Of a stretch of 64,000 nucleotides of DNA, positions 48,437-61,127 are shown one piece after another. Positions within the stretch are counted from its first letter, which is position 1. Every line of letters starts with the position of its first letter. The notes under the pieces were generated by a model, which worked only from the letters and a program-made list of their open reading frames with translations, had not been told where the DNA came from and searched no databases. Made by a program: the position numbers and the translations under genes. The stretch comes from Spisula solida (taxonomy: Eukaryota > Mollusca > Bivalvia > Venerida > Mactridae), in contig OX365944.1 of the NCBI GenBank assembly GCA_947247005.1, positions 3,794,501-3,858,500 on the forward strand, given 5' to 3'.

Positions 48437-51049
48437 GTATCACCATGTCAATGATTGGATAGTACAATACGTATTGGTTTCTCTTCTAATGTTAAACAAT
48501 GATTAACCGAATAACTTTCAAGGTACATGTATATGATGCCACATGGCACAAAGATTGTATCATTGACATTAGGGAGTCAGCAGCCGACGTCGCCCGATGC
48601 CCATAAGTTCCCATCGCTAGTACATCCCCGAGACGAAAAAATGCTTTGTTTGACCGAACTAGGCCTAAACTTTGCTAAAATATCAAAACTACGAATCGCT
48701 TTCATGAACTCAATATGAAACTCATTCAAATCGACACAAATTGTAGAAAGTGCTTGATGTGGACAACTCGGTTATCAAGCAAAGTTTGACACGATTATCA
48801 CGTGTTCTACACAATTATGACAACAATAGGTTAGCACAATTTACTTGTCATTCTTGAATATCCGAGCTGTTTCATTGTCCATTCAGAGTTGTTATTTTAA
48901 CTAATCAAAACATTATTACGGATAATAACGAAAACACACGAGGATTAATTAGTGACTGGTCAAAAGTGCTCGCCTATCCCATTTGTTGAGTGAGCCCTAC
49001 TGATTTCATCTGTTCAGGTGTAAATGTTTGCCTTCTACACCCTCTTTAACTGAGTTCAAATGTGATGCGTGTGTCAATTCATGTCATCAATTATTGCACA
49101 CTACTGTCAGTTACAGACATGCTTTCCCATTGGCATTTAAAGAGGCATGCCCTGGAACTGAAGTGTCTCGAATAGCAATCATTTTATAAGTAATACCTTG
49201 TAAAAAAATCTTCTTTGACTTTTCGGTAATAGTTGGTTTTACCAGTGATAAAAGCAATTTTGTTGTATACATGCAAACCAAGACATTCCTGTTTCTAGGC
49301 ATGCCCTTTTAATTCATTTTCTAATATAGTATGTCTTTACGCCCTAATACTATGGTTCCATTATCTAAGAAGCTATAGAACTGTGTATTCACCAGTCCAT
49401 GTAGCATGTATCTCTTGTAACTCCAATAGGGATTTCTCTTTTTATGATACTACCAAGATTAAAAAAACGCATTTATACGTACACTAATTCTGGATACCCT
49501 ATAAAAGTGACATTTTAGCACCGTAAAGAAGATGGAAAACAAGTTTCAAGATAAGCACATTCCTCCGCGAGTTGGTAGATATCACGAATGTTCTTTGACG
49601 TGACATTCCTATCTCCGAACTATACAACTGTCTACATACGTTAATCAAGCTAGCCGCTAGGTTCTGTGGATAAGGGTCATCAGGACCAGGTGAATGTTGA
49701 GTATATACTAGTATATGCTTGCAATCGCACATTTTGTAGTAAAAGCCTGGGTATACCAAATACAGGTACTCTGATATCAAAACTGGATAAATCGAGCCAA
49801 CAGCATAAACTGTTACAATCAGCTGTAACTATTCTTTTTATTTACATTTCATGTAAAACACTATTGGTTATAACAATTACAAAAACAAACCGTGCGAGTC
49901 CGCCATATTTGTTGACGGATATACAAAAGTACGAATCAGGTTCAACGGTATGTGTATTGATTGGCTAGTGTTTCGTGCATACAGGGCTTTTCTGTTTTTT
50001 TCTGTTCATTTTGGGAAGGGGCCTTGGCCTCTAATTTTTGAAAAAATATCGGTGTTTTTCCTATTTTAGGAAACAAATAAGTAGATATAACTTTGGATTT
50101 TTTAGAAAACTGCATGATTTTAAAGAAAATTTAAATTGGTTAGGGCGTTCTATAGACATCTATTATATAATCAATGCATGTATATCGAACAGTATTTTGA
50201 ATAAATATTAAGCATAATTGATACGCTCATTGATCTTAAGCAAGCTATTTTAGGTATTCTGGAATGTTCACGGTTTTAACCATCGTAAATTAACTGCTCA
50301 ATTGTATTCGATGACATAACCAAACAATCAAACAAATACTCATTAACTAGCTAAAACACTTAATAAGAGCGTAATTGTCCACAATAAATGCAGCTGAGAA
50401 CAGCAATGTAAACATTGACGGACAGACCTTGATAAACCATTTCATGTAACTCCATAGCACGTCTCCAATGTTTATTTTTCCATGCCCGGTACTTAATATT
50501 GCCAATCCAAATAACACACTCGATCAATACAATATATAACACATTTCCCGGATAACGCATTTTATTGTTACAATACTAATTTACCCAAGTGCAAAATGCG
50601 CGTTCAACAGATTATTGGTCGTGATTATGCACACACGGGGGCAATGGACTATTTGTATCAGTGTTGAAATACGATCGAATGATTGGAAGCACAATACATA
50701 AAATGTTAAATTGCTGCTTGTTCACATTAATTGTCAGAGATTCAGTAGGGATAGTGAAACTGTGTTATACAGGAAATAAAGCATTATTGCAGGAAACGTC
50801 ATACTCAAAACGTAGACCATATATCTCAGCACCAATCGCAAGGAAAAACAAGTAAACAACACATAGGAAGATACAATGGTTTATGTACACATGTTAATCG
50901 GGGAAGCAACGGTAACAGTCTGTGTGGCCATTTCCTCATTTTCCTCATGGACAATTTAAGGGACACAATGTTGTGATCCAGTGACCAACTGTCTTGCGAC
51001 TTTAAAGTTATAAAACTAATGTGGTTTAAATGTTAAATGCAGTATCTTG

Positions 51050-51120
51050 CGTTGCTGTTTCTGTTTTCTGGCTGCCTTCCCTGTCCGATGTAGTGTAGTT
51101 TCCTTAAGTAGAAACAGTTT
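51050..51120 (+). repeat. Right-end fragment of the 53-bp-subrepeat family in B1
   Basis: TTTCTGTTTTCTGGCTGCC followed by TTCCCTGTCCGATGTAGT resembles the family's terminal part. Retained at 60360-60430 in B2, so it predates the duplication. Confidence 0.5.
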
Positions 51121-51777
51121 GACCACTAAGATAATATTCATACAAAAGAGCACCAAACCAACAATTACTGAAAAGGGTAAACTTATAAAGCAACACACTA
51201 TTGATAACAACGTTTTTACTCCAATATAATGATGCCGTAATGACTTCATATTACATTTTATATGCCATTTTAAAAGTAATTCGAATAGTTGTACATAAGA
51301 AATATAGACGTCAAAACGAAGGTCATTAGATGTTTATCGAATAGAGGGAAATACTTTTAAATTCGAAAGACAGCGATATTCAGGGTGGTCATGTTATTTC
51401 TAAGATTAGTATAATCTGTTTTGGAATATAGCTCGTTGGTCAGACATGATTTAAGTTTAAGTAAACTGTATGATAATTCAAAGATTAAGGCACAAATCAA
51501 TTGTATTTAATACGATATAACTACTTCTTTTAGTAGTAGTATACTATGTTTTGAGATATATCATTGGTCAGACTTGATGTCACGATATATTCGTGATACC
51601 ACAAAGACGTAACTAGAAAATATCCCTGGTGTGTATCTTAACTTAATAATTCAAATATTTAAAGTACAAATCATTTAGGTCAGAGTTTATTTTTAAATGA
51701 TTGTTACTCAGATTTTGGTGAGCAAAATGTCCACATGAGGAGGGAATAAACAAAAGAAAATCCAAAACTACGGCTAC

Positions 51778-51814
51778 CACGCTGTTGGTGGTGGACTAGT
51801 CACCAACAACAGTG
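51778..51814. repeat. 37 bp near-palindrome centred on ACTAGT (B1)
   Basis: CACGCTGTTGGTGGTGGACT is mirrored by AGTCACCAACAACAGTG with few mismatches, almost no loop. Identical in B2 at 61091-61127. Confidence 0.85.
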
Positions 51815-53055
51815 TTAGTTTTCAAGAAATCAGCCAATTTATCTTAAGACTAACACACACAGCACCGAAGCACATACAAGCTTATCATTAACAAAATAAT
51901 GAAACAATATAAAAGGCAGGTACATTACCACCAAAACATTATACAGTATGCAATTTGTTTTCCCTTTTTTGTTTGAAAATGACAAAAATAGGCAGGTGGG
52001 TCAGAGTGACGAAAAATAAAAAAACTGGCTTAACCTACATGTTCGTGTCATATAGTTTGGTATTTTATCGAAGTAAATATGAACGTAATAGTACTTCAAG
52101 TCCATGTTCCACTGATGAATTACACATCGGTGATGTTTTTCCCGATTCAATCCGATACCACCCGATCCATCACAATTACTTCCTAATCACAAATTGTCTC
52201 ATGAATTCCCCGAAACTTCCCCTAGACCACAAGGAACCTGTTCCCGATGTCCTGATAGCTCATTAATTTTAATCGGGAGTACATCACCGAGGCAAAACAA
52301 CGCTAAGTGGGACTTAGGCTTTAATGAATACCTTTTCTAACTGACACATGCTAGTTTGCCCTAGTATGCTTTCAAGCTATGCTCTGGACAAAATATTGAA
52401 CGGAAGGCCAGTGAGCTAACGTCGTATACAGGACTTATGTGTGACGGTTACTTCATACCAACGTGCATACACTGCCAAAGGACTACATTAAGCTTTTAAA
52501 TCAAATTCTTCCAATTAAGTGGAAATGTTAACCAATGCATTGAGTGAGGTTGAATAAAATTCTAAGCATTAGTTTACGCTAATTTGATATGGAAATCATA
52601 CATAATTAAATAATGTAGATAACAGAACGCATATGATAATTGGTACAAATGTTCAAGTGAACCGGAAACTTACAAGCTAGTGTCTTCAAGAGATATTGTA
52701 TAACGACTTAGCGTATTTAATCAAATGTTAATCAACTGTCGACATCGTAAATTTAGAAGGAATGTAACTAGGTATTCGTTTTAGAAATGTCTAGAAAGGT
52801 CTTTGACATTCCACTGTAGCAATAAATCGGTCATTTGCAAAGGAATAAAAAAAACACAATGACATTGACATTGACAATTCGTGTATTTGTGTATCAAGCG
52901 ACACTTATTAAAGGGGCTGTAAATACGTTAAAATTATAATAAGTGGGGATAAATAGCTTGACAATGCCTGTTTTTGACTAAGAATAATAAGGCATTTTGT
53001 TTGCAATGATTTTGCTTTATTATAGATTCTACTTCACTTGATGTATTTACTATAA

Positions 53056-53970
53056 CACGGTGTATAACTATATCGGTATCCTCTCGGTGCAAATTGATAT
53101 ATCGGTACCCTCTCGGTACTGACACGGGTCTCTCTCGGTCATCGCCCTCTGCTGTGAAACTAGAGAAATGTCTGACAAATAATTTGATGTGTTCATCTTA
53201 CTATATATAACATCGTTCAATGTGCTGTAATGGTTATATTGTTATTGCATTGTACTTTCATTGCCATTGTGATACGTTGGAAGCAAAAACGAAATGTTCA
53301 GAGTCGCATCATATGAAACAGCAACGTGACATGTGCTGGTCGTTAACAACTAAATTAAATATTCCAACAGGTTTTATGGTCGGAACAGTAGCATGAACAC
53401 GTCTGTTGTTCTAATGCACAAGATGTTCCGCTTTGCCTAATCAAGTAGAATTCTGTCAATGTTTCCATCCGCATGCATTAACTAATTCCATAAGCGTAAT
53501 GCATAATCAAACAGTGTTTATCTGTCTGTTGTATTCATTGTCTGCTAAATGAATCCATTTTGTAAAACCTAGCACCAGTCTTTATAAGATTTCACTGGAC
53601 CCGTGTGAGCTAAGATTAATATTACTATAGTGCGCCGCCTATAATGAGAAAGGCGGGGAAATTTGGTACATCCAGAGATGTGCACGATGTATCAGTGATG
53701 TGTTTAATACGAAACAGACTATATCTGTTTACATTTAATTAACGAAACAGACCATATATGTTTACATTTAATTTAGTAACTTTTAAAAGTTCAATTTTGA
53801 ACCGTGACCCATGTGACGAATCCATTTGAACGGATAGTATGTTTTACGTTATGTTATCACAATGTGATACGTATCTATGAATTCCCGCAATTCATCTCTT
53901 GTTAGTTACATACAGGAGCTCAAACCCGAATCTCCAAAACAGGTACATATATTTTTTAATTCATTATGTT
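53056..53970. other. Spacer between B1 and B2, first part
   Basis: No gene. Contains a few repetitions of TATCGGTA(C/T)CCTCTCGGT near 53072-53130. Confidence 0.55.
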
Positions 53971-54236
53971 AAAGATACGACAAAGTTACAAAGCGGACAC
54001 GACCTGCGTGCCTATATAACCTTTGAACTCTTAGTATGAACTTGGCCTTTGAGTTAGGGACCTGTGTCTTGCGCATGACACACCGTCTTGATGTTATGAA
54101 CATTTCTACCTAGTAAACTTAAAATCCAGTCAGAAAAGACAACGTTACAGAGCGTACACGATTTTGCTAACAGACCGACAGACCAACATGGTCATCCCAG
54201 TATACCCCTTTAAACTTTGTTTGCGGGGGTATAAAA
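53971..54236 (+). repeat. Bivalve satellite-like block, about 160 bp period
   Basis: GACAAAGTTACAAAGCGGAC (53980) recurs as GACAACGTTACAGAGCGTAC (54139), about 160 bp apart. Between them are CCTTTGAGTTAGGGACC and GTCTTGCGCATGACACACCG, and the block ends TTTGTTTGCGGGGGTATAAA. I recognise this sequence type as very common in bivalve genomes, and the period resembles the BIV160 satellite class and tandem cores of Helitron-like elements (from memory, not checked). Confidence 0.75.
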
Positions 54237-55159
54237 ACTCCGCCATATAGTGCATAAAAGACAGCTCTGTCGAGCTGAAATATCATACAGTACCCTATTT
54301 AACATACACGATATCAACGCCAAAATCTACATTCGGTTTACTCACGGACAATTTGTATAACGTCTAAGCTATGGACATGATAGAAACAAATCAGTATAGG
54401 TAAAGTTCCAACTTGGGTAGCTAAACGGGGGGATTAACTGTATAAACTCTATTGTTAAAGTACATAAACATTCATAACCTAGAAATACACCTTTACCTAT
54501 ACGTAAAACTCTGTTTACACATTCAGTGTGTATACATATAGTTATAAATGTACGTCTTAAGGCGGCTTGAGTTGTATCTTATTTATCTACAGCACTTCTC
54601 ATCGTTTGGAATGAGGTTTCCATGCAGTCGATACACGTTCAACTTGGTGAAAAAGGTCGAAGCATGAAGAGCTTCATAAACTGAACAAAATGTCATGACA
54701 TTTAGATTCCGTAAGAAAATATTCAAAAGTTCACAACCTTTAGATAAACGCAGATGTGCTCAATTTGAAAAACACAAAAAATGCACAAGTACATGCCCCA
54801 TTTGTCAAAAGACATAAACTTGTGATCTTTATGTAGTTACATACGTGAGAAAACGACATTAACCTTTACGTTTTAAATGTCTAGTCACAGCCAATATCAG
54901 TGATGCATCTGAATGTCCTTTATACTATTACGTTAACAACACCTAAAACTGTTTTACCAGAGAAATTACAATACATGTATACCTAAATTCATATAATTGT
55001 TAACTTCAGGAAATAAAACTGTACTCAAAAACCGTTATAATGTTCATTTATGTATTTTGAATTTAGAAACAGGAGATACTTATTATGAGTAACATTATCT
55101 TCTCCTCACTTTAAGGCTCATATATATGGAAGATTATACATGATATGGCTCATATGTAA
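54237..55159. other. Spacer between B1 and B2, second part
   Basis: AT-rich, no gene or repeat that I can support. Confidence 0.5.
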
Positions 55160-56133
55160 ACAAAATATAAAGATACATATTACCTACAAAGAACACAATA
55201 TAGCAGTGCATGACAAATCAATTATGCATAAGTACATAATAGCTCAAAGAGCAAAACAAGTATCAATAACTTTCAGGAAGTAGCACATGTATAAAGCAAA
55301 GGTAAAAACGAGATTAATATATAATACTGCCTATTTAGAGATAATAACCTTACGTTTTGTCATCTAACTTGACACATAGGTGCATTCAACCTAAAAACGA
55401 AACAAACCTCAATGTACGAGGAACTGGTAGGATATTTCAATAGATCTCAACAATTTCGAAAACCACAAATATGGCGGCTTTGTCGGCTTTCCGACCAGCA
55501 ACATATGTGTCGTTAACTTCAAATATCGCTTGTGCAATCACACGATAAGAATATATTGTTTAAAAGGTTAACAAATTTGGTTCAATATATATGAACGAGC
55601 GCATATGGGAATTTGCCTCTGAAAATTGCATTTCGGTAATGCACACAGCACTACCAACAGAGAACTTAAAGAACGTTATGTGAGTTATATGTGCTTATAA
55701 CGGCCCCCACGTTTAATCCCAAGTTAATTTTGCACATATTCTACCTACATCGCTTTCATCATGAAGTTAAAAAGCGGAAACATTTTTAAAAAATAGAAAA
55801 ATTCCCTGGAAAACTAGTGTCCGGTTATTCTCCAGATAAAATAATAAGACGCTATCACAATTTACCACTATGAGTTAAGAGATAAGACAAACACATTAAA
55901 AAGATGATTACCAGTGCTGTACAGTGCATCTACTCGTACGTTAGTTCATGACCCTAAAACTATTCAAATGCCATCCAATAAATATATTTCTGACAATCTT
56001 AATCGACAATCAATCAAAGCATCTAAGAAGATAACATCTGGCGTCTATATCAATAATTCAAAGGCAGATGTAATCGACACAAACACACAGTCTGAATTAT
56101 TGCGAAGTCCTAGAATATTAAACATCAAGATTT

Positions 56134-56778
56134 GGTCATATTATAAAAACTTCATCTACTAGTCATCCATACAATATTAGTTCTACTCATACTTAAAAAA
56201 GAAGTGGATGTCTTTCGTAAAACACAACTTAGACGCGCATGCGGCTACTGTTCTCACTGGTACGGAGCGATATCAATAACGTAAGGCAGGTTTAAGCGAC
56301 ACCCTGTTATAGTATATATGTGAATATTGCTATAGACTCTTTACACAGCTGAACGCAATCTTTTGAGTGTGTCTACTTTACACCATATTACGCTTCGAAT
56401 AAGGTGTCAGTTAACGCGATCGTGCGACTCATTGACAGGTAAGGGTTTGTTCTACATGATAATGCTAAAAATATATTTAAACGCACGTAGTTAGTTTTAT
56501 ACCTTAACCTATGCAGTTTTGCGAAAATGAAAGAAAATACTAATTTTGTTTTATACATTGCACGATATACAATACAAATTAATTAATTTAACAAGACAAT
56601 GTTCTTTATAAACTTGTCAGCTACAATACTTTTATTGATATAAGTGCATGCCTTCAAGGTCGTTATTGCAAAGTACATAAATGCATTCGATAATAACTTA
56701 CTGTGACAAAATTATTTTTATCCGCAAGTAACATGATAACTAAGAGAAAATTCCTGTTAAACCTCTTCTACCCAGCCC
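56134..56778. other. B2 sequence replacing the B1 inverted-repeat insertion
   Basis: Flanked by the same sequences as the B1 insertion (GGTCATATTATAA on the left, GATGGGAA and AAACCTCGTC on the right) but internally different. A 49 bp stretch at 56255-56303 (CACTGGTACGGAGCGAT and so on) is similar to 47295-47342 in the opposite orientation. Content otherwise not recognised. Confidence 0.7.
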
Positions 56779-58229
56779 CAGATGGGAATAAACCTCGTCT
56801 CAGATGCCTTAAGATTTACGAAGAAGTTTCGTCGGTACATGTATAAGCATGTAAGCTGGGGGTATGTCGAATACCAAAATACCATGTAAATGTGGTTTAT
56901 GCCAAAACATTACCGAATTCAGTATAGTAACAAATAAATCGTCATGATACGAACCCGACACTTAGATGCTAGAGATTCTCACCATAATTACAGATATTGA
57001 GATAGTCATTGGCTAACAAAGAGCAAAGTTCTCCTTAGAGGATCTGTGTAGGTATAATGATAGTGTGACCCTAAAATGTTGGTTCTGTACATGGAGTTGA
57101 AATAATAGGTTAGTTCAATTTATACGACCGTCTTATGGATGGTGCGTTGTACATGTATATTTATTTGTGTAGCGCATCTGTGTACTTTTTATCAAAGCAC
57201 TTACGGAATCGTAGTTACGCACAAATTTGAATTCTTCGTTATTCTTGAACAAAAATACATTAGGAAGATCATTTATGTGGTTTGAAGGTATGCATTTACT
57301 GAAACATTATTAGTATTACAGACCCTTTACTACAATTAGCAGTTAGTAAATTGCATAGGATTAGAATTTGAGCTTAATTTTAAGATTATCGTTATTGCTT
57401 TGATATAACGGTACCCTAATGTTGGAAGGCAAGTACAATCAATGTACATCAGGTATACATCATGTATCACCATGTCAATGATTAGATAATACAATACATC
57501 TTCATTTCTCTTCTAATTATAATCAATGAATAACCGAATAACTTTCAAGGTACATGTATACATACGATGCCACATGGCACAAATAATGTCTCATTGACAT
57601 TAGGGAGACAGCAGCCGACGTCGCCCGATGCCCATAAGTTCACATCGCTAATACATTCCCGAGACGAAAAAATGCTTCGTTTGACCGAACTAGGCGTAAA
57701 CTTTGCTAAAATATCAAAACTACGAATCGCTTTCATGAACTCAATATGAAACACATTCAAAGCAACACAAATTCTAGAAAGTGCTTGGTGTGGACAACTC
57801 GGTTATCAAACAAAGTTTGACACGATTATCACGTGTTCTACACAATTATGACAACTATAGGTTAGCACAATGTACTTGTCATCTTTGAATATCCGTGCTT
57901 ATCCGTTGTCCAATCAGAGTTGTTTATCAAAACAGTATTACGGATAATAACGAAAACACACGAGGATTGATTAGTGACTAGTCAAAAGTGCTCACCAATA
58001 CCATTTGTTAGGTGAGCCCTGCTGATTTCACCGGTTTAAGTGTTAATGTTTGCCTCCTAAACCCTCTTTAACTGAGTTCAAATGTGATGCGTGTGTCAAT
58101 CATGTCATTAATTATTGCACACTACTGTCAGTTACAGACATACTTTTCTCATTGGCATTTAAAGGGGCATGCCCTGGAACTGAAGTGTCTCGAATAGCAA
58201 TCATTTTACATGTAATACCTTGTAAAAAA

Positions 58230-58383
58230 GTTACGAAATATCCCGCTAATGTAAAAAAAGAAATATTTCAAGAATAACTAAATATCGCTGTAGTCAATAA
58301 AAGGCTGACAACCTTTTAGTAAAACCGATATACAAAATATCGAAGCGCGCATTATAGAGTAAATATCTTAATTCAAGTTCTTT
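58230..58383. other. B2-only segment of about 150 bp
   Basis: B1 runs from TTGTAAAAAAA into TTCTTTGACTTTTCGGTAAT (about 49199-49230). B2 has about 150 extra bases between the same landmarks. Not recognised. Confidence 0.8.
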
Positions 58384-60175
58384 TTTTACTTTTCGATAAT
58401 AGTTTATTTTACAAGTGATCAAAGCAATTGTGTTGTATACATGCAAACCACGACATTCCTGTTTCTAGGCATGCCCTTTTAATTCATTTTCTAATATGTT
58501 ATGTCTTTACGCCCTAATACTTTAGTATCATTATCTAAGAAGCTATAGAACTGTATATTCACCAGTCCATATAGCATGTATCTCTTGTAACTCCAATAGT
58601 GAATTCTCTTTTTATGATACTTCCAAGATTAAATTAACGCATATTTACGTACACTAATTCTGGATACCCCATAAAAGTGACATTTTAGCACCGTAAAGAA
58701 GATTGGAAAACAAGTTTCAAGACAAGCACATACCTCCGCGAGTTGGTAGATATCACGAATGTTCTTTGACGTGACATTCCTATCTCCGTACTATACAACT
58801 GTCTACATACGTTAATTAAGTTAGCCGCTAGGTTTTGTGAATAAGGTTCATCAGAAACAGGTGAATGTTGAGTATATATATGCATAAGTGCTTGAAATCG
58901 CGCATTTTGTAGCGAAAGCCTGGGTATACCAAATACATGTAATCTGATACAAAACTGGATAAATCGAATATAAAACTGCGAGCCAACAGCATAACTGTTA
59001 CAATCAGCTGTAACTATTCTTTTTATTTACATTTTATGTAAAAGAAATATTGGTTATAACAACTACAAAAACAAACCATGCGAGTCCGCGGGGCCGCCAT
59101 ATTTGTTGACGGATATACAAATGTACGAATCAGGTTCAACGGTATGTGTATCGATTGGCTAGTGTGTCGCGCATGCAGGGTTTTTTCTGTTCATTTTGGG
59201 AAGGGCCCTTCCCTTAGCCTATAATTGTGGGGAAAATATCGGTGTTTTTCCGGGTTTTTTTTAAACAAATATAACTTTTGGATTTTTTGGAAACCGCATG
59301 ATTTTAAAGAAATCTTAAATTGGGTAGGGGCCTTTTATAGACATCTGTTATATTATAATCAATGCATGTATATCGAACAGTATTTAGAATAAATATTAAG
59401 CATAATTGATACGCTAATTGATCTTAAGCAAGCTATTTTAGGTATTCTAGAATGTTCACGGTTTTAACCATAGTAAATTAACTGCTCAATTGTATTCGTT
59501 GACATAACCAAACACTCAAACAAATAGTCATTAACTAGCTAAAACACTCAATAAGAGCGTAATTGCCCACAATAAAATGCAGCTGAGAACAGCAATGTAA
59601 ACATTGACGGACAGACCTTGATTAACCATTTCTTGTAACTCCATAGCAAGCCTCCAATGTTTATTTTTCCATGCCCGGTACTTAACATTGCCAATCCAAA
59701 TAACACACTCGAACAATACAATATATGACACATTTCCCAGATAACGCATTTTATTGTTATAATACCAATATACCCAAGCGCATAATGCGCGTTCAACAGA
59801 TTATTGGTCGTGATTATGCACACACAAGGGGGCAATGGACTATTTGTATCAGTGTTGAAATACGATCAAATGATTGGAAGCACAATACATAAAATGTTAA
59901 ATTGCTGCTTGTTCACATCAATTGTCACAGATATTCAGTAGGGATAGTGAAACTTTGTAATACAGGAAATAAAGCATTATTGCAGGCATCATCATACTCA
60001 AAACGTAGACCATATCTCTCAACACCAATCGCAAGGATAAACAATACACAGGAAGATAAGGAGATACAACGGTTTATCTACACATGTTAATCGGGGAAGC
60101 AACGGTAACGGTCGGTTTGGCCATTTCCTCATTTTCCTCATGGACAATTTAAGGGACACAATGTTGTGATCCAGT

Positions 60176-60294
60176 ACAAAATGCAATTGGGCAAATCAGA
60201 AAGCGAGCTTCAGTAAAGGTACATGTACTACATATTATAAGCAACGCCATTCAGAAACATACAATTGATAATATGATATTGAAATTTATATAGC
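60176..60294. other. B2-only segment of 119 bp
   Basis: B1 reads ATCCAGTGACCAACTG (50976 on). B2 has 119 bases between CCAGT and GACCAACTG. No target duplication or inverted ends, so deletion from B1 is as likely as insertion. Confidence 0.85.
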
Positions 60295-60359
60295 GACCAA
60301 CTGTATTGCGACTTTTAAGTTATAAAACTAATGTGGTTTAAATGTTAAATGCAGTATCT

Positions 60360-60430
60360 TGCGTTGCTGTTTCTGTTTTCTGGCTGCCTTCCCTGTCCGA
60401 TGTAGTGCAGTTTCCTTAAGTAGAAACAGT
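60360..60430 (+). repeat. Right-end fragment of the 53-bp-subrepeat family in B2
   Basis: Counterpart of 51050-51120, nearly identical. Confidence 0.5.
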
Positions 60431-61090
60431 TTGACTACTAAGATGAATGTTCATACAAAAGAGCACCAAACCAACAATTACTGAAAAGGGTAAACTTATA
60501 GAGCAACACACTATTGATAACAACGTTTTTACTCCAATATAATGATGCCGTAATGACTTCATATTACATTTTATATGGCATTTAAAAAGTAATTCGAATA
60601 GTTGTACATAAGAAATATAGACGTCAAAACGAAGGTCATTAGATGTTTATCGAATAGAGGGAAATACTTTTAAATTCGAAAGACAGCGATATTCAGGGTG
60701 GTCATGTTATTTCTAAGATTAGTATAATCTGTTTTGGAATATAGCTCGTAGGTCAGACATTATTTAAGTTTAAGTAAACTGTATGATAATTCAAAGATTA
60801 AGGCACAAATCAATTGTATTTAATACGATATAACTACTTCTTTTAGTAGTAGTATACTATGTTTTGGGATATATCATTGGTCAGACTTGATGTCACGATA
60901 TATTCGTGATACCACAAAGACGTAACTAGAAAATATCCCTGGTGTGTATCTTAACTTCATAATTCAAAGATTTAAAGTACAAATCATTTAGGTCAGAGTT
61001 TATTTTTAAATGATTGTTACTCAGATTTTGGTGAGCAAAATGTCCACAGGAGGAGGGAATAAACAAAATAAAATCCAAAACTACGGCTAC

Positions 61091-61127
61091 CACGCTGTTG
61101 GTGGTGGACTAGTCACCAACAACAGTG
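61091..61127. repeat. 37 bp near-palindrome centred on ACTAGT (B2)
   Basis: Same sequence as 51778-51814, base for base. Confidence 0.85.

Larger units (their letters stand above)
45330..53055 (+). repeat. Tandem segmental duplication, copy B1
   Basis: Matches B2 in order from AACATAATATAGCAGTGCAT (45366) to ATGTATTTACTATAA (53041-53055). Local identity by eye runs from about 91% (46317-46375) to about 98.6% (51241-51600). B1-only parts: an inverted-repeat insertion at 46533-47254 with rearranged sequence to about 47457, and 48090-48436. No host gene is supported: frames shared by both copies (for example 48527-48718) differ mainly at amino-acid-changing sites. Confidence 0.94.

Noticed and set aside
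48527..48718. Frame conserved in length in B1 and B2 (57567-57749)
   Set aside because: Nearly all base differences change the amino acid, which is opposite to purifying selection. The same stretch is also open on the other strand.
49499..49780. Minus-strand frame shared with 58685-58885
   Set aside because: Mixed silent and changing differences at a neutral-looking rate, different starts and ends in the two copies, and no recognised domain or splice signals.
50360..50560. Minus-strand frame shared with 59531-59749 (contains IKYRAWKNKHWRRA), considered as a transposase or exon remnant
   Set aside because: Short, C-termini differ by frameshift between copies, and I could not match it to any family.
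51955..52266. Frame of 103 codons with a counterpart at 61268-61630 in B2, considered as a duplicated gene
   Set aside because: The copies differ by mostly amino-acid-changing substitutions (for example Trp/Arg, Lys/Thr, Tyr/Cys) and by a frameshift after about 60 codons. No known domain. Looks neutral.
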